A stretch of 52,435 nt of DNA from Microtetraspora glauca (GTDB lineage: Bacteria; Actinomycetota; Actinomycetes; Streptomycetales; Streptomycetaceae): positions 1 to 52,435 of the forward strand of contig JOFO01000043.1 of NCBI GenBank assembly GCA_000721275.1, written 5' to 3'. Made by a program: the position numbers and the translations under genes. A model generated the notes under the pieces. It worked only from the letters and a program-made list of their open reading frames with translations, ran no database searches and was not told the DNA's origin. How positions within the stretch are numbered: position 1 is the stretch's first letter; each line of letters opens with the position of its first letter. Shown piece by piece: positions 30,201 to 38,200 of this stretch.

Positions 30201-32309
30201 ATGCCCGTCCGCCGTCACTCCCGCCTCATACGCCCCTTCCGTCACCGCCATTCCGTCATGGCCGCGGCGACCGTCGCCGTGCTGACCGGCGGCACCCTCG
30301 TGGGCGTGCTGGCGACGAGCTCCGGCGAGCAGGCGCCGGCCCACGCCGCCACCGCCCTGCCGGAGGTGTCCACCCAGGCGCCCGCCCCGGTACGGAAGCC
30401 CGCCGCCGACCCGGTGCGCGGCACCGCCCGGGAGGCCCGTACCGCCGCGCCGCTCTCCGTCGTCCAGTTCGTCTCGCACCCCGACGACGACCTGTACTTC
30501 ATGAACCCGGACACCGCGCAGTCGCTGGCCGACCGCGCCCCGCTGACCACCGTGTACCTGACGGCCGGCGAGTCGAACGGCGTCAACGCACGCTCCGGGA
30601 AGGCCGCGGCGGTGACCGCGCCGGACAAGCCCGCGTTCGCCGAGGCCCGGCAGAACGGCATCCGGGCCGCGTACGCCGAGATGGCCACCGGCGACCGCAC
30701 CAGCCCCTGGGAGCGGTCGGTGATCCCCACCGCCGGCGGCGGCGCGGCCGAGCTGGACACCCTGCGGGCCCGGCCCGAGGTGCGGCTGGTCTGGATGCAG
30801 CTGCGCGAGGCGGGCTCCACCTCCGCGGACCGTCCGGTGAGCCTGCGGGGCCTGTGGCACGGCCGGATCCCGGCGCTCGGGTCGCAGCTCTCCTCGGGGA
30901 CGCCGGTCGCCGCCGACTTCGCGTACTCCAAGGAGCAGGTCGTCGCGACGCTGACGGGGCTGCTCGACCGCTTCCGGCCGACGTTCGTCCGCACCCTGGA
31001 CCCGACGCCGGGCACCGACGCGCACACCGGCAAGCTGCGGGACCACCAGGACCACGCCTACGGGGCGCGGTTCGTGCAGGCGGCGCTGGCGCGGTACGCG
31101 GAGCGGCCCGGCCGTCCGCGGTTCGGCGTGCAGAGCTACATGGGCTACCCGAACACCGATCTGCCGCGCGCGCTGGACAGCCGGACCGCCGAGGAGAAGC
31201 TGCGCAGCCTGAAGACGTACGCGTGGCTGGACGGCGCGGACTGCGGCAGCCCGGCCGGGTGCGGCGACCTGAAGGCGTCGGGCCGGCCGAGCGGGCGCGG
31301 CTGGACGGGGACCGTGCGGTACGCGCGCGGCTCGTCGACCGGCTGGCTGCAGCCGGCCGCGGACGGCGGGCTGACGGCCTTCGGCGTCCAGGACGGGCGG
31401 CTCGCGGTCTGGCACCGGGCGCCGGGCGGCGCCTGGCGGGGGCCGCAGCTGCTGCCGGGCGGCGGTCTGGACGGCGGGGTCGCCTCGGTGCGGCTGCCGG
31501 ACGGGCGGCTCGCGGTCTACGGCACCCGCACCTCCTTCACGGGCGCGGCCGGCTACCGGCGCGAGGTCGTGACGGTGGAGCAGCAGGCGCCGGGCGGCGC
31601 GTACGGCCCGTGGCGGTCGCTGGGCACGCCGGGGCTGCGGGACGAGGCCGACCGGACGCCGGACATCAGCGCGCCCGCGGTGACCGTGGACGGCACCGGG
31701 CGGGTCTCCCTGTTCCTGCGCGACGGCGACCACCGGCTCGCGGGGCGCGAGCGGACGGCCGGCGGCGCGTGGGGTCCGTGGCGGGCCCTGGGCGGCACGG
31801 ACCTGCACGGCGACCCGGTGGCGGCGACCGACGCCCGGGGCCGTACCTACGTCTTCGCGGGCACCCCGCGGTCGGTCCTGATGTGGACCGGCGCGTCGGA
31901 CGGCGGGCCGGTGGCCGGGCCGCTGCCGACCGGGCTGCCGCCGACGACGCTGGCGCTGAGCGCGGGCCCGGCGCCGACCGGCGACGGCATCCGGCTGTGG
32001 TCGCGGGTGCCGGCCACCGGCGAGCCGCGGGCGGCGGACTTCACGGGCACCGCCCGGCTGGCCCCGGTCGCCCCGCCGGCCGGCGGCATCGCGGGCTTCG
32101 GCCCGGTGAGCGCGGCGGACGGGCTGGTCGCGCTGCGGTCCCGGACCGGCCGGCTGGCGGTGGCGCCGCTGCCGGGCGGCGGCAGCTGGCGCCTGTCCGA
32201 CTTCCCGCTGGCGGGCGCGCCGGCGGCGGGCCCGGGCGGGGTGGCCGCGATCGGCCAGGACGGCCGGCTGCACTGGACGGCCGGTTTCGCCCCGGACCCG
32301 CGGACCTGA
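30201..32309 (+). CDS. Secreted LmbE/PIG-L family deacetylase with C-terminal beta-propeller-like repeats
   Basis: A 702-residue exported protein. An Arg-rich n-region and hydrophobic helix (about 20-38) end near AHAAT. The PIG-L/LmbE zinc deacetylase domain (about 60-340) has HPDDDLYF, the usual His-Pro-Asp-Asp metal motif, and HQDHAYGAR as the second block. The C-terminal 350 residues contain repeated W-H/W-G-P-W and GGLTAF/GRLAV units, resembling PLL-like sugar-binding beta-propellers. LmbE enzymes de-N-acetylate GlcNAc-type sugars; a secreted version with a lectin-like domain suggests action on cell-wall or environmental glycans. Stop codons of this gene and the convergent P450 share a hairpin. 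Confidence 0.85.
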   Translation: MPVRRHSRLIRPFRHRHSVMAAATVAVLTGGTLVGVLATSSGEQAPAHAATALPEVSTQAPAPVRKPAADPVRGTAREARTAAPLSVVQFVSHPDDDLYFMNPDTAQSLADRAPLTTVYLTAGESNGVNARSGKAAAVTAPDKPAFAEARQNGIRAAYAEMATGDRTSPWERSVIPTAGGGAAELDTLRARPEVRLVWMQLREAGSTSADRPVSLRGLWHGRIPALGSQLSSGTPVAADFAYSKEQVVATLTGLLDRFRPTFVRTLDPTPGTDAHTGKLRDHQDHAYGARFVQAALARYAERPGRPRFGVQSYMGYPNTDLPRALDSRTAEEKLRSLKTYAWLDGADCGSPAGCGDLKASGRPSGRGWTGTVRYARGSSTGWLQPAADGGLTAFGVQDGRLAVWHRAPGGAWRGPQLLPGGGLDGGVASVRLPDGRLAVYGTRTSFTGAAGYRREVVTVEQQAPGGAYGPWRSLGTPGLRDEADRTPDISAPAVTVDGTGRVSLFLRDGDHRLAGRERTAGGAWGPWRALGGTDLHGDPVAATDARGRTYVFAGTPRSVLMWTGASDGGPVAGPLPTGLPPTTLALSAGPAPTGDGIRLWSRVPATGEPRAADFTGTARLAPVAPPAGGIAGFGPVSAADGLVALRSRTGRLAVAPLPGGGSWRLSDFPLAGAPAAGPGGVAAIGQDGRLHWTAGFAPDPRT

Positions 32310-32335
32310 CCCGGCGGACCGGCCCGCGGGTCAGG
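32305..32335. terminator. Shared bidirectional terminator
   Basis: CCTGACCCG (32305-32313) pairs with CGGGTCAGG (32327-32335) across a 13-base loop. The arms contain the stop codons of both convergent genes. Confidence 0.5.
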
Positions 32336-33569
32336 CGTCCAGGAGGACCGGGAAGGACTCCAGGTCGTTCTGGGTCATCACCGGGAGGTTCCGCAGCTCC
32401 TCGTCGGGGACGGCGAGCCGGAGGCGCGGGAAGCGGGCGAAGAGCGCCGGGAGCGCGATGCCGGCCTCGACGCGGGAGAGCGCGGCGCCGGGGCAGATGT
32501 GCGGGCCGTGGCCGAAGGTCATGTGCCGGACCGGCGCCGGGCGGGTGACGTCGAAGGCGTCCGCGTCCGGGCCGTGCTGCTCGGGGTCGCGGCCGATGGC
32601 CCGGTACGAGATCACCACGCCGTCGCCCTTCGGGATCACCGCGTCGCCGACCTGGACGTCCTCGGTGGCGAAGCGCATCAGCAGGTGGGTGGTGGGGGTG
32701 TCGTACCGGAGGGTCTCCTCGATCACGGCGTCCCACGAGACCTCGCCGGCGAGGACCATGCGGAGCTGGTCGGGGTGGGCGAGGAGGGCGCGCACGGCGT
32801 TGAGGACGAGGCCGATGGTGGTCTCGTGGCCGGCGGCGACCATGGCCTTGAGGTTGCCGACGACCTCCTCCTCGGTGAGCGGTTCGCCGCCCTCCTCGGC
32901 GAGGATCAGCGCGGAGGTCAGGTCGTCGGTCGGCAGGGCGGTCTTGGCGCGGACCAGCTCCGTGTAGAAGACGTCGAGCTCGGCGAGGAGGGCGAGCCGC
33001 TCCTCCTGCGGGGTGAGCATCGAGAAGAACTTCTTGTACTGGCGGGTGAGCATCGCGTTCGCCTCGGGGTCGACGCCCATCAGCATGCCGACCACCCGCA
33101 TCGGCAGCGGCTGCGCGAAGACGGTCTTGAGGTCGACGACGGCGCCGTCCCGGCCGGCCTCCTCCAGGGCGTCGAGGAGTTCCGCGGTGAACTTCTCGAT
33201 GTCGGGGCGGATCGCCTCCAGGCGGCGCGGGGTGAGGGCCTGGGACGTCTTGGCGCGGAGCCGGCGGTGCTCGTCGCCGTCGACGGTGAACATGGAGCGG
33301 CCGGCGTCGATCATGCCGATGAGCGGCCAGGCGTGGGTGACGGTGCCGTTCGCCCAGAGGCTCCAGGCGTTCAGGTCCTTGACCAGCCGGGAGTCGACGA
33401 GGAGGCGCCGGGCGTCGGCGTGCCGGGTGACGGCCCAGGCGGGCACGCCGAGCAGGTCGATGCGGGCCAGCGGGCCCGCCTCGCGGATCCGGGCGGTCTC
33501 GCCGTCCAGGTCCCGGACCATGGGGTCGATGACGACGGGGGCACCGGCGGCGGCGTGCGGGCAGGTCAC
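32331..33569 (-). CDS. Cytochrome P450, CYP154-like, downstream partner of the P450 pair
   Basis: A 412-residue soluble bacterial P450 with canonical motifs: I-helix AGHETT (246-251), K-helix E285-T-L-R288 and heme loop FGHGPHICPG with ligand C359. GTG 33569 overlaps the stop of the upstream P450 as GTGA, so the two are translated together. In streptomycetes CYP157-CYP154 pairs of this kind usually sit behind conservon genes (cvnABCD). None is present here. No ferredoxin or reductase gene is adjacent. The substrate is unknown; CYP154 assignment rests on general resemblance and context, so a phylogeny would be needed. Confidence 0.88.
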   Translation of the reverse strand: MTCPHAAAGAPVVIDPMVRDLDGETARIREAGPLARIDLLGVPAWAVTRHADARRLLVDSRLVKDLNAWSLWANGTVTHAWPLIGMIDAGRSMFTVDGDEHRRLRAKTSQALTPRRLEAIRPDIEKFTAELLDALEEAGRDGAVVDLKTVFAQPLPMRVVGMLMGVDPEANAMLTRQYKKFFSMLTPQEERLALLAELDVFYTELVRAKTALPTDDLTSALILAEEGGEPLTEEEVVGNLKAMVAAGHETTIGLVLNAVRALLAHPDQLRMVLAGEVSWDAVIEETLRYDTPTTHLLMRFATEDVQVGDAVIPKGDGVVISYRAIGRDPEQHGPDADAFDVTRPAPVRHMTFGHGPHICPGAALSRVEAGIALPALFARFPRLRLAVPDEELRNLPVMTQNDLESFPVLLDA

Positions 33570-34855
33570 GAGGGGTCTCCTGTCGTGGGGACGGGGGTGA
33601 ACCGGACGGGCAGGGCGGTGGTGCCGCGCAGGAAGGCGGACGGGCGGCGGACCAGTTCCTCCGCGGGGACGGCGAGTTCGAGGTCGGGCAGCCGGTCGAG
33701 CAGCACCTCGATGCCGGTCCTGGCGATGATCTCGGCGATCTCCTGGGCGGGGAACGGGCAGCGGTACTCGCCGTGGCTGAACGCGAGGTGGGCGCCGCTG
33801 CCGCCGCGCCGGGACGGGTCTCCGCCGGGCGCGCCCTGGCGGATCAGCGGGTCGGTGTTGGCGGCGCCGAGGCCGAGCAGCAGCAGGTCGCCGGCCTTGA
33901 CCAGGCGGTCGCCGAGGCGGGTGTCGCGGACGGGCCAGCGGCCGGCCAGGATCTGCGTCGGGCCCTCCTCCCAGAGGACCTCGGTCATGGCGTCGGGGAC
34001 GCTGCGGCGGCCGCGCGCCAGGGAGTCGGCGAACGCGTCCTCGGTGAGCATGAGGCGGACGGAGCTGCCGATCCAGTCGGCGGTGGTGAGGTGCCCGGCG
34101 GCCGTGACGGCCATCAGGTCGAGCATGTACTCCTCGTCGGTGAACTCCTCGTCGGCGTACGCCAGCATCCGGCTGGTCACGTCGTCGCCGGGCTCGGCGC
34201 GCTTGGCGGCGACCAGCCGGGCCATGTGCGCGCCGAACCTCTGGTGGGCGGCCTGCGCCTCCGGCCCGCCGTCGGCGAGGTCCTTCAGCACCCGGGCGAT
34301 GTCGGCGCCCTCGTCGTCGGGGAAGCCGATGAGGCGGGCCAGGACGAGGACGGGGAAGGGTTCGCAGAAGGCGGCGACGAGGTCGGCGGTGCCGCGCCCG
34401 CAGAACGCGTCGATCAGCCGGTCGGCCAGCTGCTCGCAGTGGCCGCGGACGTCGAAGGGGTCGACGGCCTCCAGGGCCGGCACCACCATCCGGACGTGCC
34501 GGCGGTGTTCCTCGCCGGCGGTGAAGTAGATGGAGGGCACGGGGCTGCCGACCATGGGCAGCAGCGGCCAGTCGGCGGGGACGTGCGGCCACTGGTTCCA
34601 CAGCGAGACGTCCCGGGGGAAGAGCTCGGGGTCGCTGGTGACCTGGTGGACCTCGCGGTAGCCGACGACCAGCCAGGCGGGGAGGCCGCCGGGGAGTTCC
34701 ACCGGGACGACGGGGCCGTGGTCGCGGCGCATGGCCCGGTAGACGGCCTGCGGGTCGGTCTGGAAGCCGGGGCCGGAGAGCGGGACGGCGGCGGGGCAGC
34801 CGGACGGGGGTGCCGCCGGACCGGGTGCGGATCCGGCGGGGGAGGTGCGCGTCAT
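33566..34855 (-). CDS. Cytochrome P450 lacking the ExxR arginine, CYP157-like
   Basis: A 429-residue P450 whose heme loop FSHGEYRC (359-366) keeps the Cys ligand but has PF instead of the usual following xG. The K-helix reads E292-V-L-W295, so the Arg of ExxR is Trp. The I-helix reads AGHLTT, with the acidic residue replaced by Leu. Loss of ExxR is the reported peculiarity of the streptomycete CYP157 family, which is normally encoded next to a CYP154, exactly as here. It may be a partner, scaffold or unorthodox catalyst. ATG 34855 has GGAGAG about 10 bases upstream, and a TATAGT -10 lies at 34923-34918. Confidence 0.85.
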   Translation of the reverse strand: MTRTSPAGSAPGPAAPPSGCPAAVPLSGPGFQTDPQAVYRAMRRDHGPVVPVELPGGLPAWLVVGYREVHQVTSDPELFPRDVSLWNQWPHVPADWPLLPMVGSPVPSIYFTAGEEHRRHVRMVVPALEAVDPFDVRGHCEQLADRLIDAFCGRGTADLVAAFCEPFPVLVLARLIGFPDDEGADIARVLKDLADGGPEAQAAHQRFGAHMARLVAAKRAEPGDDVTSRMLAYADEEFTDEEYMLDLMAVTAAGHLTTADWIGSSVRLMLTEDAFADSLARGRRSVPDAMTEVLWEEGPTQILAGRWPVRDTRLGDRLVKAGDLLLLGLGAANTDPLIRQGAPGGDPSRRGGSGAHLAFSHGEYRCPFPAQEIAEIIARTGIEVLLDRLPDLELAVPAEELVRRPSAFLRGTTALPVRFTPVPTTGDPS

Positions 34856-34917
34856 CAGTCCCGTCTCTCCTGTGGCGTACCTGGCGTCGGCACGGCCGTC
34901 GCGGCCAACGCGTGGTC

Positions 34918-34923
34918 ACTATA
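34918..34923 (-). promoter_or_regulatory. -10 TATAGT upstream of the P450 pair
   Basis: TATAGT on the minus strand lies 62 bases before the P450 ATG, giving a leader of about 55 bases that includes GGAGAG. No good -35 is present, so an activator or alternative sigma factor is possible. Confidence 0.4.
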
Positions 34924-35077
34924 GGGAGGTTGTGTGACGTAGGAACGGTCGATGCCGATCTCTCTCGTTCTCCGAACGACACGATCAGGTCATTTGGGCG
35001 GAGGGAAGAGGAATTTCCGTCAGGTCGACGGGGTGTCGGCGCGATGCGCCGGCGGCCGGGTGCGGGACGGTGGTGGC

Positions 35078-35509
35078 ATGAACTGGACCCTGGAAGTCGT
35101 CCCCGTCCCCGTCACCGACCTCGACCGGGCGAAGGAGTTCTACGCCGAGCGCTGCGGCTTCGCCGTCGACGTCGACGACGAGGTCGCCCCCGGCATGCGG
35201 ATCATCCAGCTGACCCCGCCGGGCTCGCGCTGCTCCGTCGCCCTGCTCTCCGGCATGCCGCCGATGCCCGGCACGAAGAGAATGGCCCCCGGCAGCCTGC
35301 ACGGCCTCCAGCTGTGCGTCACCGACATCGAGGCGGCCCGGGACGCGCTCGTCGAGACCGGCGTCGACGTCTCGCCCGTCCTGCACGTCGGCCCGAACGG
35401 CTGGGAGGAGGGCAAGGGCGAGACCTGGAACTCCTTCCTCTCCTTCGAGGACCCCGACGGCAACGGCTGGATCGTCCAGGAGGCCCCGTCCGAACTCACC
35501 GAACGCTGA
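35078..35509 (+). CDS. VOC-family (glyoxalase/bleomycin resistance-like) protein
   Basis: A 143-residue protein with paired beta-alpha-beta-beta-beta modules. It opens with WTLEVVPVPVTDLDRAKEFY and ends with a block containing FEDPDGNGWIVQE. The Glu in the last strand is a typical metal ligand of the vicinal-oxygen-chelate fold. The function (isomerase, dioxygenase or binding protein) cannot be assigned. ATG 35078 has a weak GGACGG upstream; earlier in-frame starts would encode low-complexity Arg/Gly sequence. It is convergent with the acetyltransferase (6-base gap). Confidence 0.82.
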   Translation: MNWTLEVVPVPVTDLDRAKEFYAERCGFAVDVDDEVAPGMRIIQLTPPGSRCSVALLSGMPPMPGTKRMAPGSLHGLQLCVTDIEAARDALVETGVDVSPVLHVGPNGWEEGKGETWNSFLSFEDPDGNGWIVQEAPSELTER

Positions 35510-35515
35510 CGCCTG

Positions 35516-36031
35516 TCACGCCCCCGGCTCCCCCAGCTCCACCAGGAACCGCACGAGCCCACCACCCCCGTCCCCCTCCCCTGCACGCCGCATCCCGGCG
35601 CGCTCCATCACCCGGTGGGAGGGGACGTTGGCCGGATCGGCGTCGCCCCGCAGCACGGTCGCACCCGCGTCCCGGGCGATGCCGATCACCGCGGCGAGCG
35701 CCTCGGAGGCGTACCCCTTCCCCCGCTCCCCCGGCACGATCCCGTACCCCACGGTCACGCCCCCGTCCGCCCCCGGCGGCCCGTGGAACCCGATCCCGCC
35801 GACGACGAGCCCGTCCCGCAGCCGCACCTGGTACGTCCGGTAGACCCCCGGGTCCCCGTCCTCCGCGCACCGCCGCAGAAACGCGCCGACGGAGGCCAGG
35901 TCCCCCACCCCCGGATACCCGCCGGCCCACCGCTCCCCCGGCAACGGCGCCCGCGCGACCACCCGCTCCCCCTCGGCAACGGTCAGCGGACACAGCAACA
36001 GCCGCGCGGTGGCAACGGTCTCGATCTTCAC
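35516..36031 (-). CDS. GNAT-family N-acetyltransferase
   Basis: A 171-residue RimJ/RimL-like acetyltransferase. The acetyl-CoA-binding motif A reads VPGERGKGYASEAL (consensus Q/R-x-x-G-x-G/A), followed by the ALAAVIGIAR helix and a DPANVPSHRVMERAGM segment typical of ribosomal-protein or small-molecule acetyltransferases. GTG 36031 was chosen because the earlier ATG at 36091 would place the start on the far side of the hairpin at 36060-36087. The substrate is unknown. Confidence 0.8.
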   Translation of the reverse strand: MKIETVATARLLLCPLTVAEGERVVARAPLPGERWAGGYPGVGDLASVGAFLRRCAEDGDPGVYRTYQVRLRDGLVVGGIGFHGPPGADGGVTVGYGIVPGERGKGYASEALAAVIGIARDAGATVLRGDADPANVPSHRVMERAGMRRAGEGDGGGGLVRFLVELGEPGA

Positions 36032-36059
36032 CCGCCGCAGTCTGAACCCGGAAACCGAA

Positions 36060-36087
36060 CGGCGGCAAGGGAATTCCCTTGCCGCCG
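36060..36087 (-). terminator. 28-bp perfect palindrome, terminator of the GlnA2-like gene
   Basis: Two 14-base arms, the left being CGGCGGCAAGGGAA, meet with no unpaired spacer; a tetraloop would form at the AATT centre. The palindrome starts 23 bases after the GlnA2-like stop and ends the transcript before the acetyltransferase gene. Confidence 0.7.
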
Positions 36088-36109
36088 CCACCTGTCGGAT
36101 CGCCAGGAC

Positions 36110-37471
36110 CTACAGCACCGGCAGGTTCTTCCGCAGCTCGAAGGCCGTGACCTCGGAGCGGTACTCCTCCCACTCCTGCTTCTTGTTGCGGAGGAAGAAG
36201 TCGAAGACGTGTTCGCCGAGGGTTTCGGCGACCAGTTCGCTGCGTTCCATGAGGGAGATCGCCTCGCCGAGGTTCTGCGGGAGGGGTTCGATGCCCATCG
36301 CGCGGCGTTCGGCGTCGGAGAGGGCCCAGACGTCGTCGTCGGCGCCGGCGGGGAGTTCGTAGCCCTCCTCGATGCCCTTGAGGCCGGCGGCGAGGAGGAC
36401 CGCGTAGGTCAGGTACGGGTTGGCGCCGGAGTCGATGGAGCGGACCTCGACGCGGGACGAGCCGGTCTTGCCGGGCTTGTACATGGGGACGCGGATGAGG
36501 GCCGAGCGGTTGTTGTGGCCCCAGCAGATGTACGAGGGGGCCTCGCCGCCGGAGCCGGCCGTGCGGGAGGAGCCGCCCCAGATGCGCTTGTACGAGTTGA
36601 CCCACTGGTTCGTGACGGCGGAGATCTCGCCCGCGTGCTTGAGGAGGCCCGCGATGAAGGAGCGGCCGACCTTGGACAGCTGGTACTCGGCGCCCGACTC
36701 GTAGAACGCGTTCCGGTCGCCCTCGAAGAGGGAGAGGTGGGTGTGCATGCCCGAGCCGGGGTACTCCGAGAACGGCTTCGGCATGAAGGTGGCCTGCACG
36801 CCCTGCTCCAGCGCCACCTGCTTCATGACCAGGCGGAAGGTCATGATGTTGTCGGCCGTGGAGAGGGCGTCCGCGTAGCGGAGGTCGATCTCCTGCTGGC
36901 CCGGGGCGCCCTCGTGGTGGGAGAACTCGACCGAGATGCCCATCGACTCCAGCATGGTGATGGCCTGGCGGCGGAAGTCCATGCCCACGTTCTGCGGGGT
37001 GTGGTCGAAGTAGCCGGAGTTGTCGGCGGGCGTCGGGCGCGAGCCGTCGAGCGGCTTGTCCTTCAGCAGGAAGAACTCGATCTCGGGGTGGGTGTAGAAG
37101 GTGAAGCCGAGGTCGGACGCCTTGGCGAGGGCCCGCTTGAGGACGAACCGCGGGTCGGCGAAGGACGGCGAGCCGTCCGGCATGAGGATGTCGCAGAACA
37201 TCCGGGCCGTGCCGGGCGCCTCGGCCCGCCAGGGCAGGATCTGGAAGGTGCCCGGGTCCGGCTTGGCGATCATGTCGGACTCGTAGACCCGGGCGAAGCC
37301 CTCGATCGCCGAGCCGTCGAAGCCGATGCCCTCGTCGAACGCCTGCTCAAGCTCGGCGGGGGCGACGGCGACCGACTTCAGGAAGCCGAGCACGTCGGTG
37401 AACCACAGACGCACGAAGCGGATGTCGCGCTCTTCGAGCGTACGGAGCACAAATTCCTGCTGCTTGTCCAT
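36110..37471 (-). CDS. glnA2: Glutamine synthetase-like protein, probable gamma-glutamylpolyamine synthetase GlnA2
   Basis: A 453-residue GSI-fold ligase with the ATP/Glu site blocks NRSALIRVP, GSGMHTHLS and EVRS. The ammonium pocket motif reads D52-G-S-A55, where ammonia-using GSI enzymes have DGSS. The Glu flap is kept (E310 in GGEAP). The C-terminal region has no NLYDLP adenylylation site. Length and linkage to glnE and nadE match SCO2241, reported as GlnA2, which glutamylates polyamines rather than making glutamine. I therefore favour polyamine detoxification/use over nitrogen assimilation. ATG 37471 gives the SCO2241 length; ATG 37483 is an alternative. Confidence 0.85.
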   Translation of the reverse strand: MDKQQEFVLRTLEERDIRFVRLWFTDVLGFLKSVAVAPAELEQAFDEGIGFDGSAIEGFARVYESDMIAKPDPGTFQILPWRAEAPGTARMFCDILMPDGSPSFADPRFVLKRALAKASDLGFTFYTHPEIEFFLLKDKPLDGSRPTPADNSGYFDHTPQNVGMDFRRQAITMLESMGISVEFSHHEGAPGQQEIDLRYADALSTADNIMTFRLVMKQVALEQGVQATFMPKPFSEYPGSGMHTHLSLFEGDRNAFYESGAEYQLSKVGRSFIAGLLKHAGEISAVTNQWVNSYKRIWGGSSRTAGSGGEAPSYICWGHNNRSALIRVPMYKPGKTGSSRVEVRSIDSGANPYLTYAVLLAAGLKGIEEGYELPAGADDDVWALSDAERRAMGIEPLPQNLGEAISLMERSELVAETLGEHVFDFFLRNKKQEWEEYRSEVTAFELRKNLPVL

Positions 37472-37660
37472 TTCCACACCCATCCTCGCTGGTCAGGCCG
37501 CCTGCTCCCACCGCCTCGGGTACATCGGGGGGCACCTGAGCATCCCACCACATGGTTTCGCGCACGTTGCACACCCATACTGCCCGCCCGGGTGTGACAG
37601 AGGTAACCGAGGACCTCGGGAAGTCGTACCCCGTTCGGCCCACGAAGCCCGCTCGCCCAC

Positions 37661-37666
37661 TACGAT
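37661..37666 (+). promoter_or_regulatory. -10 TACGAT before the small secreted/membrane protein gene
   Basis: TACGAT lies 8 bases before ATG 37675 and no Shine-Dalgarno is seen, suggesting a leaderless transcript. Confidence 0.35.
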
Positions 37667-37674
37667 CTGCGCCC

Positions 37675-38109
37675 ATGGGAGCCCTGCGGCTCGAACGCCC
37701 GTACCGGCACGCGCGTCCCATGGCACTGGTGAGTGCCGTGGCGACGCTCCTCGCCGCGCTCTTCGTCTGTCTGGGGAGCGGTCCGGGCGGGCCCGACGCC
37801 CATCCGGGGCACGGCGGGGCCGCCGCCGCGTCCGCCCGGCCGGCCGTCGCCGCCTCCCCGGGCCCCGCGGCCACCCCCGTCCCCGGGCCGGGGCGGTCCG
37901 CATACGTCTGCCCGTACGACCGGGGCGACTGCTCCCTCTTCCCGTCGCTCTCCCCGGCGGTGCTCAGCGCCCCGCCCCTCGACCCGCCGCTGCACGCGGA
38001 GGACCGGCTGCCGCGCGTGGACGCGCTGGCCGGCGACGGTGCGGCGGGGGCGCCGGGGGTCCGGCCGCGCGCCCCGGACCTGCACGTCCTTCAGGTTCTC
38101 CGGACCTAG
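37675..38109 (+). CDS. Small exported/membrane hypothetical protein
   Basis: A 144-residue protein with an N-terminal basic patch and one hydrophobic helix (about 15-33, ALVSAVATLLAALFVCLG), then Pro/Ala/His-rich low-complexity sequence. A short motif with two cysteines (YVCPYDRGDCSLFPSLSP) could form a disulfide outside the membrane. It lies upstream of the DUF3105 and DUF305 genes on the same strand, separated by 91 bases and a hairpin. I do not recognise a family. It may share the extracytoplasmic metal-related role suggested for its neighbours, but that is guesswork. Confidence 0.65.
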   Translation: MGALRLERPYRHARPMALVSAVATLLAALFVCLGSGPGGPDAHPGHGGAAAASARPAVAASPGPAATPVPGPGRSAYVCPYDRGDCSLFPSLSPAVLSAPPLDPPLHAEDRLPRVDALAGDGAAGAPGVRPRAPDLHVLQVLRT

Positions 38110-38131
38110 GCGGCCCGGCTTTCCGGCCGCC
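38109..38131 (+). terminator. Imperfect hairpin after the small hypothetical gene
   Basis: GGCGGCC-CGG pairs with CCG-GCCGCC around a CTTT loop, with one bulged C. A T-rich tract follows 20 bases later. Confidence 0.4.
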
Positions 38132-38159
38132 CCCAGCGCACGAACACCCCCCTCTTTTT

Positions 38160-38188
38160 CTTCTGTTTCCCAGAAGCTTTCCCAGAAG
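38160..38188 (+). repeat. 11-base direct repeat in front of the DUF3105 gene
   Basis: TTTCCCAGAAG occurs at 38166-38176 and again at 38178-38188. CTTCTG at 38160-38165 can pair with CAGAAG in either copy, giving alternative small hairpins. The second copy overlaps the AGAAGGA likely to serve as ribosome-binding site. Confidence 0.5.
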
Positions 38189-38200
38189 GACGACACCACC

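Noticed and set aside
26740..32273. Very long alternative-frame and antisense open frames over glnE and the LmbE gene
   Set aside because: Their translations are Arg/Pro/Gly/Ala-rich low-complexity sequence with no domain, as expected for shadow frames in GC-rich coding DNA.
37555..37570. GlnR-like box upstream of the GlnA2-like gene (GCAAC-N6-GAAAC on the minus strand)
   Set aside because: Only the GAAAC half matches; the a-site lacks the gTnAC form and no third or fourth half-site follows at the right spacing.
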